Source: Methylotenera sp. (GTDB taxonomy: Bacteria > Pseudomonadota > Gammaproteobacteria > Burkholderiales > Methylophilaceae). From it: 64,000 bases of DNA. The stretch covers positions 1-64,000 of the forward strand of contig JAKFVD010000020.1 in assembly GCA_021732365.1 (NCBI GenBank), written 5' to 3'. A program made the translations under genes and the position numbers. Positions 10,063 to 18,850 of the stretch are shown here, piece after piece. Under the pieces are notes generated by a model. It was not told the origin of the DNA and did not search any database. It worked only from the letters and a program-made list of their open reading frames with translations. Position 1 is the first letter of the stretch; every line of letters starts with the position of its first letter.

Positions 10063-10107
10063 TACAGTACATTTACAAAACGATACACTGAAGAACAGGC
10101 CATCATC

Positions 10108-11931
10108 ATGCATAACAATTATATATTAAAGCAAGCCGTATTAACCGCGCTCACCCTGCTATCAATTGGCATGCAGAGTCAGGTTTTTGCTGTTGGTTTA
10201 GGTGATATAGAAGTGAAATCTTATATTGGGCAGCCTTTGCAAGCCAAGATAAAAGTTCAGGGCATTGAAGGCCTGAAAGACCAAGCCTGCTTTAGATTAG
10301 GCGACGATTCAGGTCAAGTTAACCAAGTGAGCCGCGCCCAATTAAAACTGGGTAATATTAAAGGTGATGAAGCGATTTTAACGATTTCTACTACTGATGT
10401 GATGAATGAGCCGATTGTGAGCTTATCGGTGATTGCAGAGTGTGACAGCACGTTTCGCCGCGATTATGTATTGCTGATTGACCCACTTTTAACGACTGAA
10501 ATTCAACAATCAAGTGACGAAGAAACCATCAATAGTGTTGAAATAGCCGACAATGTTGTTGAGAAATCTGCTGTAGCAGAATCGAAGGCGATTAAAGCGA
10601 ATAATAATCAAACGATTCGTATTAAAAATAAATCATCTGCAAAACAAGCGAGTAATAACAATATTGTTTTAACTGTTAATGCCGAAAAAAAGCCAACTAA
10701 TGCGCCAGCCATCAAAGAAACAAAGCCTCGTTTAAGTATTTCTGGTAGCGCATTTGATAGCCAGTCCAATATGATTGGTTTACGTTTAGATAAGCAATTA
10801 CATTTCTCAGCAGACACTGCTCCACAAGCACTTGCCAGCAACACTGCCATAGAAGATGAAGCAATCGTATTAAGCAATCGCCTCGCGCATTTAGAGCAAC
10901 AAATTACCAGCTTACAAGCACGTAACCGTACGCTTGAAGCGGAGAAGCAATTACAAAAGCCAATACCGCAGCCAGAAGCAACGTCTAACTTACTGGATGG
11001 CGCTACAAAATGGTGGCCGTATTTAGCAGGTTTAGGGCTATTAATCAGTGGCTACTTTGCTGCGGATTACTGGCGCCGTCGTCGCCAATCGCAACAATTA
11101 GATAACGCTGAAGATGTATGGAACGTGCTGGACGCGAATTCCAATAATCTTGTCTATTACAAAGATACAGGCCTTGAAGATACTTTATTTGAGAACAAAG
11201 TTGAGTCTGAGCTGAGCTCAGTTGCGCCAAAAAGTGCTGAGCAAGAATTTGTTGATTTTGAAGCAACGCAAATCATATCGGCACCTTTTCAAGTTGAAGA
11301 AGATATTTTTGAACATAACATTTTGGATCACGCTGATGTATTTTTGTCGCATGGCCGCACCAGCCTAGCCATTCAACTACTGCAAAATCATTTACTAGAT
11401 TTCCCAAAACAATCAGTCACTATTTGGCTATTTTTACTGGATTTATTGGCAAAAGAGAATTTACAAGCCATGTATGAGCAAACAACACTTGAATGTAAAG
11501 AACATTTCAATATTCGTATTGCCGCGTTTAGCAATGACGAAGCCAGCCCAAAACAAAATTTAGAAGATTTTCCACGCTTAATGGCTGGATTAGAGCAAGC
11601 ATGGGGCACACCTGCGGCTTTAGTTTACTTAGATGACTTAATTTACAACAGCCGCCTTGAAACTCGCGTGGGCTTTGATAAAAGCGTTTTAGAGGAATTA
11701 ATATTATTAAGAAGCATTGCCCAAAGCAGTGTAAACAAAGCAGATGTAATTCAATTGGATGAGAAAAAAATGGCGATTAAAGAATTAAAAGATGCAAAAT
11801 TAGCAGCTAGCAAAGCAGATAAATTGCAAAAGCTGGAAGAGTTAACCTTGCTTGAAACCGCAAAAGCAGATGTGGTAGAAACTGAAGATCACACCGATTT
11901 GTTTGAGTTTAATTTGATTGAGTATAAATAA
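10108..11931 (+). CDS. fimV: FimV-like polar hub / motility protein
   Basis: FimV proteins are inner-membrane proteins of the cell pole that organise type IV pilus assembly and polar development. The 607-residue product has a signal peptide (1-29, ending QVFA), a periplasmic FimV N-terminal domain (GLGDIEVKSYIGQPLQAKI), a coiled coil near 255-285, one transmembrane helix near 297-318, and a cytoplasmic C-terminal TPR-type domain (DHADVFLSHGRTSLAIQLL). An obvious LysM repeat is not visible and the protein is shorter than Pseudomonas FimV. It stands behind a consensus sigma-54 promoter, consistent with pilus/flagellar-type control. It converges with ubiA. Confidence 0.82.
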   Translation: MHNNYILKQAVLTALTLLSIGMQSQVFAVGLGDIEVKSYIGQPLQAKIKVQGIEGLKDQACFRLGDDSGQVNQVSRAQLKLGNIKGDEAILTISTTDVMNEPIVSLSVIAECDSTFRRDYVLLIDPLLTTEIQQSSDEETINSVEIADNVVEKSAVAESKAIKANNNQTIRIKNKSSAKQASNNNIVLTVNAEKKPTNAPAIKETKPRLSISGSAFDSQSNMIGLRLDKQLHFSADTAPQALASNTAIEDEAIVLSNRLAHLEQQITSLQARNRTLEAEKQLQKPIPQPEATSNLLDGATKWWPYLAGLGLLISGYFAADYWRRRRQSQQLDNAEDVWNVLDANSNNLVYYKDTGLEDTLFENKVESELSSVAPKSAEQEFVDFEATQIISAPFQVEEDIFEHNILDHADVFLSHGRTSLAIQLLQNHLLDFPKQSVTIWLFLLDLLAKENLQAMYEQTTLECKEHFNIRIAAFSNDEASPKQNLEDFPRLMAGLEQAWGTPAALVYLDDLIYNSRLETRVGFDKSVLEELILLRSIAQSSVNKADVIQLDEKKMAIKELKDAKLAASKADKLQKLEELTLLETAKADVVETEDHTDLFEFNLIEYK

Positions 11932-11944
11932 ACGCTGAGTTGGT

Positions 11945-12826
11945 TTAGGCTGAGTATTTAAAATAATACTGCGCCACAAAACCAAGGAAAATAGCTAGGC
12001 CAATCCAGTTATTATGCAAAAATGCCTTAAAGCAATCTGCTTTAAGGCGCTTTTTGATGGTTTTATACTGCACAATAACTAAGGCCAATGCGAGCAGCAA
12101 GCATAAATAATAGTACTGGCCGTAGCCTAACGACTGGCCGATATAGGCCATTAGGCTTAGCATTGCCATATAACAAAACATGACGACAATTACATCGTAC
12201 TTGCCAAAAAATATAGCGGAAGATTTTATACCGATTTTCAAGTCGTCATCCCTATCCACCATGGCGTATTCGGTATCGTAAGCGATTGCCCAAAACACAT
12301 TTGCCGCCAATAAAATCCATGCGATTGGCGGAATATAATCATTAACCGCCGCAAACGCCATGGGAATACCAAAACCAAATGCAATGCCAAGATACGCTTG
12401 TGGAATAGCTAAAAAACGCTTGGTAAATGGGTAGCTTACCGCTAAAAATAAGGCCGCGAACGATAATAGAATGGTCGTTTTGTTAAACAGTAATACTAGG
12501 CAAAAAGCCAGCAAGCTTAAACCAGCTGCCAGCAGATAAGCCTCTTTTACACTTACCTCGCCCGTTGCCAGTGGGCGATTTTTGGTACGTTCTACCAAAC
12601 CATCGTATTTACGGTCGGCTATATCATTCATCACACAACCTGCGCTGCGCATCAACACTGTACCTGTTACAAAAATCAGCACAACAATCCAATCTGGCTT
12701 GCCGCGACTGGCTATCCACAGCGCCCACAAGGTTGGCCACAGCAACAATAAAATCCCAATCGGCTTATCAAGCCGCATCAAGCGCTCATAGGCATCTAGT
12801 TTTTTGATGATTTGTTGTGTATTCAT
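11945..12826 (-). CDS. ubiA: 4-hydroxybenzoate polyprenyltransferase
   Basis: UbiA prenylates 4-hydroxybenzoate in ubiquinone synthesis at the inner membrane. Starting at ATG 12826 the protein has 293 residues and about eight transmembrane helices. The two Asp-rich motifs that bind Mg-diphosphate are NDIADRKYD and DTEYAMVDRDDD. The start overlaps the ubiC stop as ATGA, which supports it over a longer in-frame start at 12877. The pair makes and uses 4-hydroxybenzoate. Both were the distal end of the recG transcript before the island inserted. Confidence 0.95.
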   Translation of the reverse strand: MNTQQIIKKLDAYERLMRLDKPIGILLLLWPTLWALWIASRGKPDWIVVLIFVTGTVLMRSAGCVMNDIADRKYDGLVERTKNRPLATGEVSVKEAYLLAAGLSLLAFCLVLLFNKTTILLSFAALFLAVSYPFTKRFLAIPQAYLGIAFGFGIPMAFAAVNDYIPPIAWILLAANVFWAIAYDTEYAMVDRDDDLKIGIKSSAIFFGKYDVIVVMFCYMAMLSLMAYIGQSLGYGQYYYLCLLLALALVIVQYKTIKKRLKADCFKAFLHNNWIGLAIFLGFVAQYYFKYSA

Positions 12827-13359
12827 TTGAGTAATAACTGCGGTAAAAAAACTTCGGTAACCAAAATAGTAGCGCAATTTAAACTAAAAACCGAACGCCG
12901 CGCCCATAAATACGCAGGCTTACTGCTTAAATGCTGCGTTGCTTTTTGGTATAAAGCTTGATGTGGTAGCAGTTTTTTATAACTAAGAGGCGCACGCTTT
13001 ACTTTAGGGTTGGCAAATAAAGCTGCGCCTAGTGGCTGATTACCCAACTTTCCCAGACCGTGCCATGCGCCTCTCATAGAAGCGCGCGGCAATACACTAT
13101 GCGCAAAAACCACTGGCTGATGATTACCAAACAACAAAACTTCACGGATTAATGCTGTTTTATATATCGGTAAATTGAGCATTAAAGCTTCATCAATTAT
13201 CGGCTTTGCATCATTAACGCGCACAGAGTTAACCCTAAAAATTGGGTAATTTTTTTGCAAACGCAAGGTGAGTGAGCCTTTATCGATTAGCCAAGGCTTT
13301 AATCGCCCCGCTAATATGGGATTAACTAGCCATGCCGAATAGTTGTGTTTTTGCTTCAA
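12823..13359 (-). CDS. ubiC: Chorismate pyruvate-lyase
   Basis: UbiC converts chorismate to 4-hydroxybenzoate and pyruvate, the first committed step of ubiquinone synthesis. The 178-residue protein has the family pattern REVLLFGNHQPVVFAHSVLPR, GLGKLGNQPLGAALF, and a C-terminal TEVFLPQLL. The start is a TTG (13359) whose last bases overlap the recG stop (TTGA), indicating translational coupling to recG; no ATG lies in a better place. Since recG is broken upstream, translation and transcription of ubiC may now depend on the short recG 3' remnant or on a promoter in the island end. Confidence 0.88.
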   Translation of the reverse strand: MKQKHNYSAWLVNPILAGRLKPWLIDKGSLTLRLQKNYPIFRVNSVRVNDAKPIIDEALMLNLPIYKTALIREVLLFGNHQPVVFAHSVLPRASMRGAWHGLGKLGNQPLGAALFANPKVKRAPLSYKKLLPHQALYQKATQHLSSKPAYLWARRSVFSLNCATILVTEVFLPQLLLK

Positions 13360-13784
13360 ACTTTCACCAGTTCCCCTGCATGGCGCATCCAGCGTTGTAA
13401 ATGCGCCTCTACTGCTGATGGATATTGCTTAATTAGGCTATCTGCCGCACTTTTTGCAGCTTCTAGCAAATCAACATCGCGTTCTAAATCGGCGATTTTT
13501 AACATGGGCACACCACTTTGGCGCGTACCCAAAAATTCGCCTGGGCCGCGCAAATGCAAATCGGCCTGAGCAATGGCAAAGCCATCATTGCTTTCGAAAA
13601 TCACTTTTAATCTGGCTCTTGCGGTTTCAGATAGCTTATTTTGATACAGCAAAATACAGGTGCTTTTGGCTGCACCGCGCCCTACCCGGCCTCGCAGCTG
13701 ATGCAATTGGCTTAAACCCGAACGCTCTGCGTGCTCAATCACCATCAAGCTGGCATTTGGCACATCTACGCCTACTTCAAGCAT
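13356..13784 (-). pseudogene. recG: RecG helicase, 3' fragment cut by the island
   Basis: This holds the last 141 codons of the host recG. It covers the end of motif V (EVGVDVPNASL), motif VI (QLHQLRGRVGRG) and the TRG region typical of RecG (DGFAIAQADLHLRGPGEFLGTRQ). An ATG made by the island border (13784) opens the frame, so a small protein could be translated, but it lacks the ATP-binding half. The matching 5' part is at 52661-54467; joined, they give 743 codons in frame. The fragment still overlaps the ubiC start. Confidence 0.93.
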
Positions 13785-13794
13785 TTCCCTAGAA
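13784..13794 (+). repeat. Left terminal inverted repeat of the island
   Basis: The sequence TTTCCCTAGAA is found in inverted orientation at 52647-52657. The two outermost portions differ (GCA at the left edge, TAG read inwards at the right edge). CCCTAG is the likely shared recombinase recognition core, which is inference. Confidence 0.85.
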
Positions 13795-13843
13795 ATTTTT
13801 AGTACTCACTTACATTTATAATTAACGCAATCATTTGTATTTA

Positions 13844-13893
13844 ATGATAAATATCATGGTTAATTGTTAATATAAATTAATTGACATATGTCA
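13844..13893. promoter_or_regulatory. Two palindromes upstream of the recombinase operon
   Basis: ATGATA-AA-TATCAT (13844-13857) and the perfect palindrome TGACATATGTCA (13882-13893) lie between the island end and the first recombinase gene. They could be operators for the operon or accessory binding sites for the recombinases. The surrounding 150 bases are AT-rich and must contain the operon promoter, but I cannot assign a convincing -35/-10 pair. Confidence 0.45.
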
Positions 13894-13949
13894 TATAAAT
13901 TAAAGAGCGTGTTTACCATTTACTAACCTAAAAATGAGTATTTGAAATT

Positions 13950-15995
13950 ATGTACAACACAAAAAAATCAGAGTTTACTGATGAGAGAATTATTACTGTA
14001 TTGGAAAATAAGGACAGTAGCATTTCTTACTCGGTAAATCTCAGCGCGCTTCTAGTTTTTGGCAAAGTATTCGCAGAAAAGATAGTAAATCAAATACAAG
14101 CATTTTCCAAAACCAGAGCTGTTCCTCCGGTTAGTTATGCTCATCAGGTTGCCAAATGGGGATTATGTATTTCCCAACTCAAAATAAACATAGGTGATTA
14201 CGATTTGGACGATAGTCAGGATTTAGATGAATTACATCTGATTTTTTTGGAATGGTTCTTTACTAATAACCCCTCAGCAAGTAAATGTAAGCTTTCAACT
14301 CTAAAGCGTGATTGGACTAACATCGGGGGTTTTGTAGAGTATTGCCAAAAGAAAAAGGCCCTACCTAAATGGGATTGGTACAAGATTCCTTTTCATAATC
14401 AAGAAGCCCTTTCTCAACGTAACACCAAATCTGACTCAATAAAAATTTTAGGTCAATCCCCTCAAGAAATCGATCATTCAAATTTCTTTTCAAAAATAGT
14501 AACAACTGAATCCCTAGCAATTACCACGTCAGAATATTTGGTCGCGCTCCAATGCCATCTACAAACAAATTTGGATTTGATTGCGGAGGTGTGCTATCAA
14601 AAAATTGAACAGCTAATTTCGGATTACGAATTAGGGTGCGAAATCGCCAGTCAAGCTGACAGCGAGCTTCTAAAAAAATTGCCTTCTGACCCATCAAGCA
14701 AAGACGAAGTCATCATCGAAAAAGTGGTTAAGCGTGGGGATATATCCTTGAGTTGTCCTTATGGTACGAGCTTAATTTCTACGGCACACCCTAATGGTCT
14801 CGCGAATTGTCTTTGGTGGATTAAGAATAGACTTGGTGGATTTGTAAATCGAAATGAAGTGATTTCGAAGGCTCCACATGTTGTCAGACAGATTCATAAA
14901 TATGACAGAGTTATGCTTCAAAAATATTTAGGGACTATTACGCATGAAAGTTTGATTTACTTTGTCACATTAATCATTATCAAATGTAGGGAAATTAGTA
15001 ATTTAGGGCCTGTAATCCAAATGAAGGCATCAAATCTGCAAAAAAAGGGAAACAACTGTGGAATTGCTATCGTTGATAAAGGTCGCGTAAATGAATACAA
15101 ATCAGACTTGCTTGACCCTAGACTGCAAAGAGTGATGTTATTCCTCAAAGAACGCACAGAACCCTATCGCCAAGCGATGAAACATGACGAGAAGCTGAGT
15201 GATGCCTTATTCATAGGATTAACGAGCCATACCGTCGTTGCTACCCCGCTGAGACTACGCTGTGTAAGTGCAACAGGCAAGGCTTTTAAAAAGTTTATTG
15301 CTCGCAATAAAGAAATCTCACATTTAGCCCATACAAGTTACTCAATGATAAGGAATTCTCATGCCGTGATTGAATACATCAAAAGTGGTGGGGATTGGCA
15401 TAGAGTAGCGCAAGCCTTGGGGCATCAGGTAAGTACCTCAATGCGTCATTATGTACCACCAGAAATCAAAGATCTTTTGCGGGAGCGGAAAGTACGTCAA
15501 TTTCAAAATGAAATGCTGTTTGTTGCTGCATTTGATAAAAGAATAAATATTTTAGATGCCGTTGATTTCGCCACTCATCAAGAGCTTGAGTTGTTTATCA
15601 TAAACTTTATTCGAATTGAATCTAACAAAACTGATGTTTTGTTAAGGGTACTGGATAAAAAGATTTCTGCATTAACTGCTGATAATAGCCAATCTGAATC
15701 TATTGCAGTTGAACTTCAAGATAGTGCATTTATCCCGATCTCAGAAACTGGATTGGCAGCCCTCTTCAGATACGTCGAGTGCGTTGAAGAAGCCCAATTA
15801 TCTCCAAAAGAACTAATAATAAAAAACCATACTACCGGTATTGCACCTGCTTTTTGGAACCATCTTGCTGCCAAACTTCACATCATTCTTAGTTCAACGC
15901 ATTATGAAAATATCGAACATAAATCCATTTATAAATCAGCTTTAGATCGCCTAACTCAATTACGTACGACTTTAAACTTTAGAGTGCAGAATTGA
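13950..15995 (+). CDS. Large tyrosine recombinase 1 (GinA-like)
   Basis: This 681-residue DNA-breaking-rejoining enzyme is the first gene of the island's recombination operon. The C-terminal catalytic part shows an Arg in KCREISNL near residue 346, MIRNSHA near 465, LGH near 490 and a tyrosine in SMRHYV near 500, the order expected of tyrosine recombinases. The HxxR box is atypical, having Ser/Tyr where His is usual. About 170 residues follow the catalytic tyrosine, which is longer than in ordinary integrases. Its gene ends where the next begins, indicating coupling. It probably acts with its two partner recombinases at the island ends. Confidence 0.85.
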   Translation: MYNTKKSEFTDERIITVLENKDSSISYSVNLSALLVFGKVFAEKIVNQIQAFSKTRAVPPVSYAHQVAKWGLCISQLKINIGDYDLDDSQDLDELHLIFLEWFFTNNPSASKCKLSTLKRDWTNIGGFVEYCQKKKALPKWDWYKIPFHNQEALSQRNTKSDSIKILGQSPQEIDHSNFFSKIVTTESLAITTSEYLVALQCHLQTNLDLIAEVCYQKIEQLISDYELGCEIASQADSELLKKLPSDPSSKDEVIIEKVVKRGDISLSCPYGTSLISTAHPNGLANCLWWIKNRLGGFVNRNEVISKAPHVVRQIHKYDRVMLQKYLGTITHESLIYFVTLIIIKCREISNLGPVIQMKASNLQKKGNNCGIAIVDKGRVNEYKSDLLDPRLQRVMLFLKERTEPYRQAMKHDEKLSDALFIGLTSHTVVATPLRLRCVSATGKAFKKFIARNKEISHLAHTSYSMIRNSHAVIEYIKSGGDWHRVAQALGHQVSTSMRHYVPPEIKDLLRERKVRQFQNEMLFVAAFDKRINILDAVDFATHQELELFIINFIRIESNKTDVLLRVLDKKISALTADNSQSESIAVELQDSAFIPISETGLAALFRYVECVEEAQLSPKELIIKNHTTGIAPAFWNHLAAKLHIILSSTHYENIEHKSIYKSALDRLTQLRTTLNFRVQN

Positions 15996-15997
15996 AA

Positions 15998-18271
15998 ATG
16001 GCGATTAATAATTTAACAGGTCCAAAATACTCGGGTTCCTTATATTTTCTAAACGATATTCAAATCAATCATGAAGAAGAGTTAACCGCACCATGGTTAT
16101 TAAGTAACTTTTATGATAACAAATGGCATATCAAACATCCTGGTCATGAAGAATTATATTTTGATTGGCATCGAATCATGCCAAGCGGCGTTTATCTCAC
16201 CTCCAATGGAACTGAGTCTAAAAGCCAAAATAGCAGAATAACGACTAAGAGTCACCTTAACTATCAAATCACTAATGACTATAGAAATGCACTTAATAAA
16301 CTTAAAAAAATTGTTTTCTATTTAGCACACCGCCGCATAAGCAAACGCTGTAACTTTAGTTACCATTTCCAATTTTTCAACAGGATCATGACCCTTGCGG
16401 AATGGACGTTTTTACATGAAAAGAGATTTAATCCCCGAGAGCGACTTTTTGAATTGATTGATACAAACGATCTTCAAAATGAATTCATTCCTCTCTCTTT
16501 GCTTGGTGGTAAAACACAACTACTTAATCTAGATGTCAGATTGACAATTGCTTTCACTGAAATACTATCTAACATCAAAAAAGATGCTGTTTTGTTGAAT
16601 GAATTAAATAAGAATATTGAACAATCCTATGAACTTAGATATGTAGACCCTTTATTGAAACCATGGCTAATTTTTAGTGAAGTTGACACTTCGCTATTGA
16701 GAGCCTGGCTACAAAAAAACAATTATTATTCCAACGTTTCTTTTGATAAGGGGAGACTCAAGTGTGAAAATTTATTTGAGGAGGTACTTCATCAAAAAAT
16801 TAAATACGACACCTTATCCCCCCAATTGCAAATCAAGCTTAGAGCATTTTATGCCGTTAAAAATACTAAAACTCTTGATTTTACAGCAACAAATTTTCGT
16901 GAATATTTAACCTCTGGTGAGCAATATCTTCATGAAAAAGCGAAGAATGAAATAATAGTTTCTGAGACTTCACATGACAGTTGGACGCAAACCTTTAAAA
17001 AGCTTCATCTAATTTCACTATATCTAGACTCTGGCCTACCTCCCCCTATCGTACTTAAAAGTCTCAACTTTAACTTTTCAAACCACATCGCGCTTACTCC
17101 AAAAGGTAGAACCAAGACAATACCTGCTGAAATTGCGATGCACGCCTTGGGCGAGGCTATTCATTATGTGCTGGTCTATGGGGAAGCTTTGGTTGACACG
17201 GCACTCAAAGTTAGAAGAGAACTTAAGGAGATAGGGGGAGATATTTTCAAAGGCAAACGATCATTAAAGTTCTATACAGAATACTCAACTAAATACGCTC
17301 CAAGCTTGCTAGATTCCCCTAAAGCACTTGCAGGATTAAACATTACCCAACTTGGCGATATCTATCGTTGCAGTTCACTGCAAAGATTTAATAGTCATGG
17401 AGGTAACGCACGTGCTGCCGTAGTTCGTGATCATATGGGACTTGAGGATGCACTTACACTCCTGCTTGCTAGCGTCATTATTATCATTGGAACGACCGCT
17501 GCACGTAGACAGGTAGAGATAAGGACTTTAAGCAACAATTGTCTAGAAAAAATTGCTGGTCAAGGATGGTATTTGAGATTTGATCTTGGCAAAGATAATT
17601 TTGGTAATCTAAAAGGTAAACCCTCAAGGTGTATACCTAACATCGCAGCAAAAGCCATTACATTGATCCGCCGGCTGAATTCTGCTTGGCAAGAGATACA
17701 TAATCTCAAAAGTGAAGATTTGTTTTATGGATTTACAGCCAATTTAAATACGTGTGAACCCCTTTCAAAGACACGCTTTCAAACAGTATTAGACGTGTTC
17801 AGTGACTATATTGAGATACCCCTGGATAGTGAAGGTAAGCGCTGGTATCTTCGTTCGCATCAATTTAGAAGATTCTGGGCTTACTCTTTTTTTTATAAAA
17901 TGGGCTTGGGTGAGTTACACACATTGGGATGGTATCTAGGCCATGCAGAAACTGAGCAAACTTGGTCCTACATTTTAGAATCCTTTGAAGGTCATGATAA
18001 AGAGCTGCAGCAGGTTAAAGCAGTATATGCAGTAGATGTATTGCAAAACAGGCAACCAACTTCCGATCAGAATGAAGCGGCGATTTCGGAAATTAAGAAT
18101 TTGTTGTTAACACATTTTAATAAAACCAATATTGAACTTGTAGAAAAAAGTGATTTAGAAAATTTTATAGAGAATCTGATTTCTGAACATGATTTGGATG
18201 TTGAACCAAAATTTATTCGCGACGAAAACGGCAACAATTACGATCTAATTTGGCTCTTAAATAAAAGGTGA
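15998..18271 (+). CDS. Large tyrosine recombinase 2 (GinB-like)
   Basis: This is the second large recombinase, 757 residues from ATG 15998; a TTG at 15992 overlapping the previous stop is an alternative. The catalytic pattern is GTTAARRQVEIR near residue 500, SHQFRRFWA near 621 (HxxR) and LGHAETEQTWSYI near 647 with the nucleophile Tyr at about 659. The long N-terminal half has no motif I recognise and probably binds DNA or partners. It lies in an operon with the other three genes. Confidence 0.87.
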   Translation: MAINNLTGPKYSGSLYFLNDIQINHEEELTAPWLLSNFYDNKWHIKHPGHEELYFDWHRIMPSGVYLTSNGTESKSQNSRITTKSHLNYQITNDYRNALNKLKKIVFYLAHRRISKRCNFSYHFQFFNRIMTLAEWTFLHEKRFNPRERLFELIDTNDLQNEFIPLSLLGGKTQLLNLDVRLTIAFTEILSNIKKDAVLLNELNKNIEQSYELRYVDPLLKPWLIFSEVDTSLLRAWLQKNNYYSNVSFDKGRLKCENLFEEVLHQKIKYDTLSPQLQIKLRAFYAVKNTKTLDFTATNFREYLTSGEQYLHEKAKNEIIVSETSHDSWTQTFKKLHLISLYLDSGLPPPIVLKSLNFNFSNHIALTPKGRTKTIPAEIAMHALGEAIHYVLVYGEALVDTALKVRRELKEIGGDIFKGKRSLKFYTEYSTKYAPSLLDSPKALAGLNITQLGDIYRCSSLQRFNSHGGNARAAVVRDHMGLEDALTLLLASVIIIIGTTAARRQVEIRTLSNNCLEKIAGQGWYLRFDLGKDNFGNLKGKPSRCIPNIAAKAITLIRRLNSAWQEIHNLKSEDLFYGFTANLNTCEPLSKTRFQTVLDVFSDYIEIPLDSEGKRWYLRSHQFRRFWAYSFFYKMGLGELHTLGWYLGHAETEQTWSYILESFEGHDKELQQVKAVYAVDVLQNRQPTSDQNEAAISEIKNLLLTHFNKTNIELVEKSDLENFIENLISEHDLDVEPKFIRDENGNNYDLIWLLNKR

Positions 18272-18278
18272 GGTAGCG

Positions 18279-18848
18279 ATGAACAAACCTAAAACCCCTA
18301 GACATCGTATTGAGGCCATGAAATCCAATGAGCTTTCATTGCTTGCAAGAGTCAGTGCTCTTCAGTTATTGATTGACAATCCGGGAGATGCAAATCAGAA
18401 GTTGATAGAGGCCTGCAAGGCTCAATCAAAGCTTGCGGGAATTGCGATAGATGATCTCGGAATAAAATCCATGTCTTTGAATACCCTGAAGATGACATGC
18501 AACAGAATATTGAAAAATGGGTTTGATGAATTAGATCTTCTACGCAAGCAATCCATAGAAAAATATGAGGCATATCTATTCAAACTGAACCGTACTCAAA
18601 AGAAGAATTCGAAATCTTACTACCAGGATAAAATTAATGAGCTAGAAAAAGTCCAACAAAATTTAATTAATAGTCATGTTTTTATGGCTGAAAAATATAC
18701 TCAATTGCTGAATTTATATCGTAGGCATTTACAGAAAGTACAAGCTGGAAATATAAATATTGACAATGAATTCCGCTTACTTGATCAACATCTAAGACGG
18801 TTTGGCGAACCTGGCGCACCAGCACTGACTTTAGTGAAGGATGAGTAA
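18279..18848 (+). CDS. Small coiled-coil protein of the recombinase operon (GinC-like)
   Basis: This 189-residue, highly charged, mostly helical protein has coiled-coil-like stretches near 95-155 (KINELEKVQQNLINS, KYTQLLNLYRRHLQKV). There are no catalytic motifs, signal peptide or membrane helix. It is preceded by a good ribosome binding site (GAGGTAGCG). Its position between recombinases 2 and 3 matches the small protein of ginABCD operons and of other three-recombinase elements such as Tn554, whose small protein modulates integration. That role here is inference. Confidence 0.75.
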   Translation: MNKPKTPRHRIEAMKSNELSLLARVSALQLLIDNPGDANQKLIEACKAQSKLAGIAIDDLGIKSMSLNTLKMTCNRILKNGFDELDLLRKQSIEKYEAYLFKLNRTQKKNSKSYYQDKINELEKVQQNLINSHVFMAEKYTQLLNLYRRHLQKVQAGNINIDNEFRLLDQHLRRFGEPGAPALTLVKDE

Positions 18849-18850
18849 AA

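Noticed and set aside
13356..13784. RecG 3' fragment as a functional small gene
   Set aside because: It lacks the ATP-binding half; its ATG comes from the border sequence. It is better read as the end of split recG.
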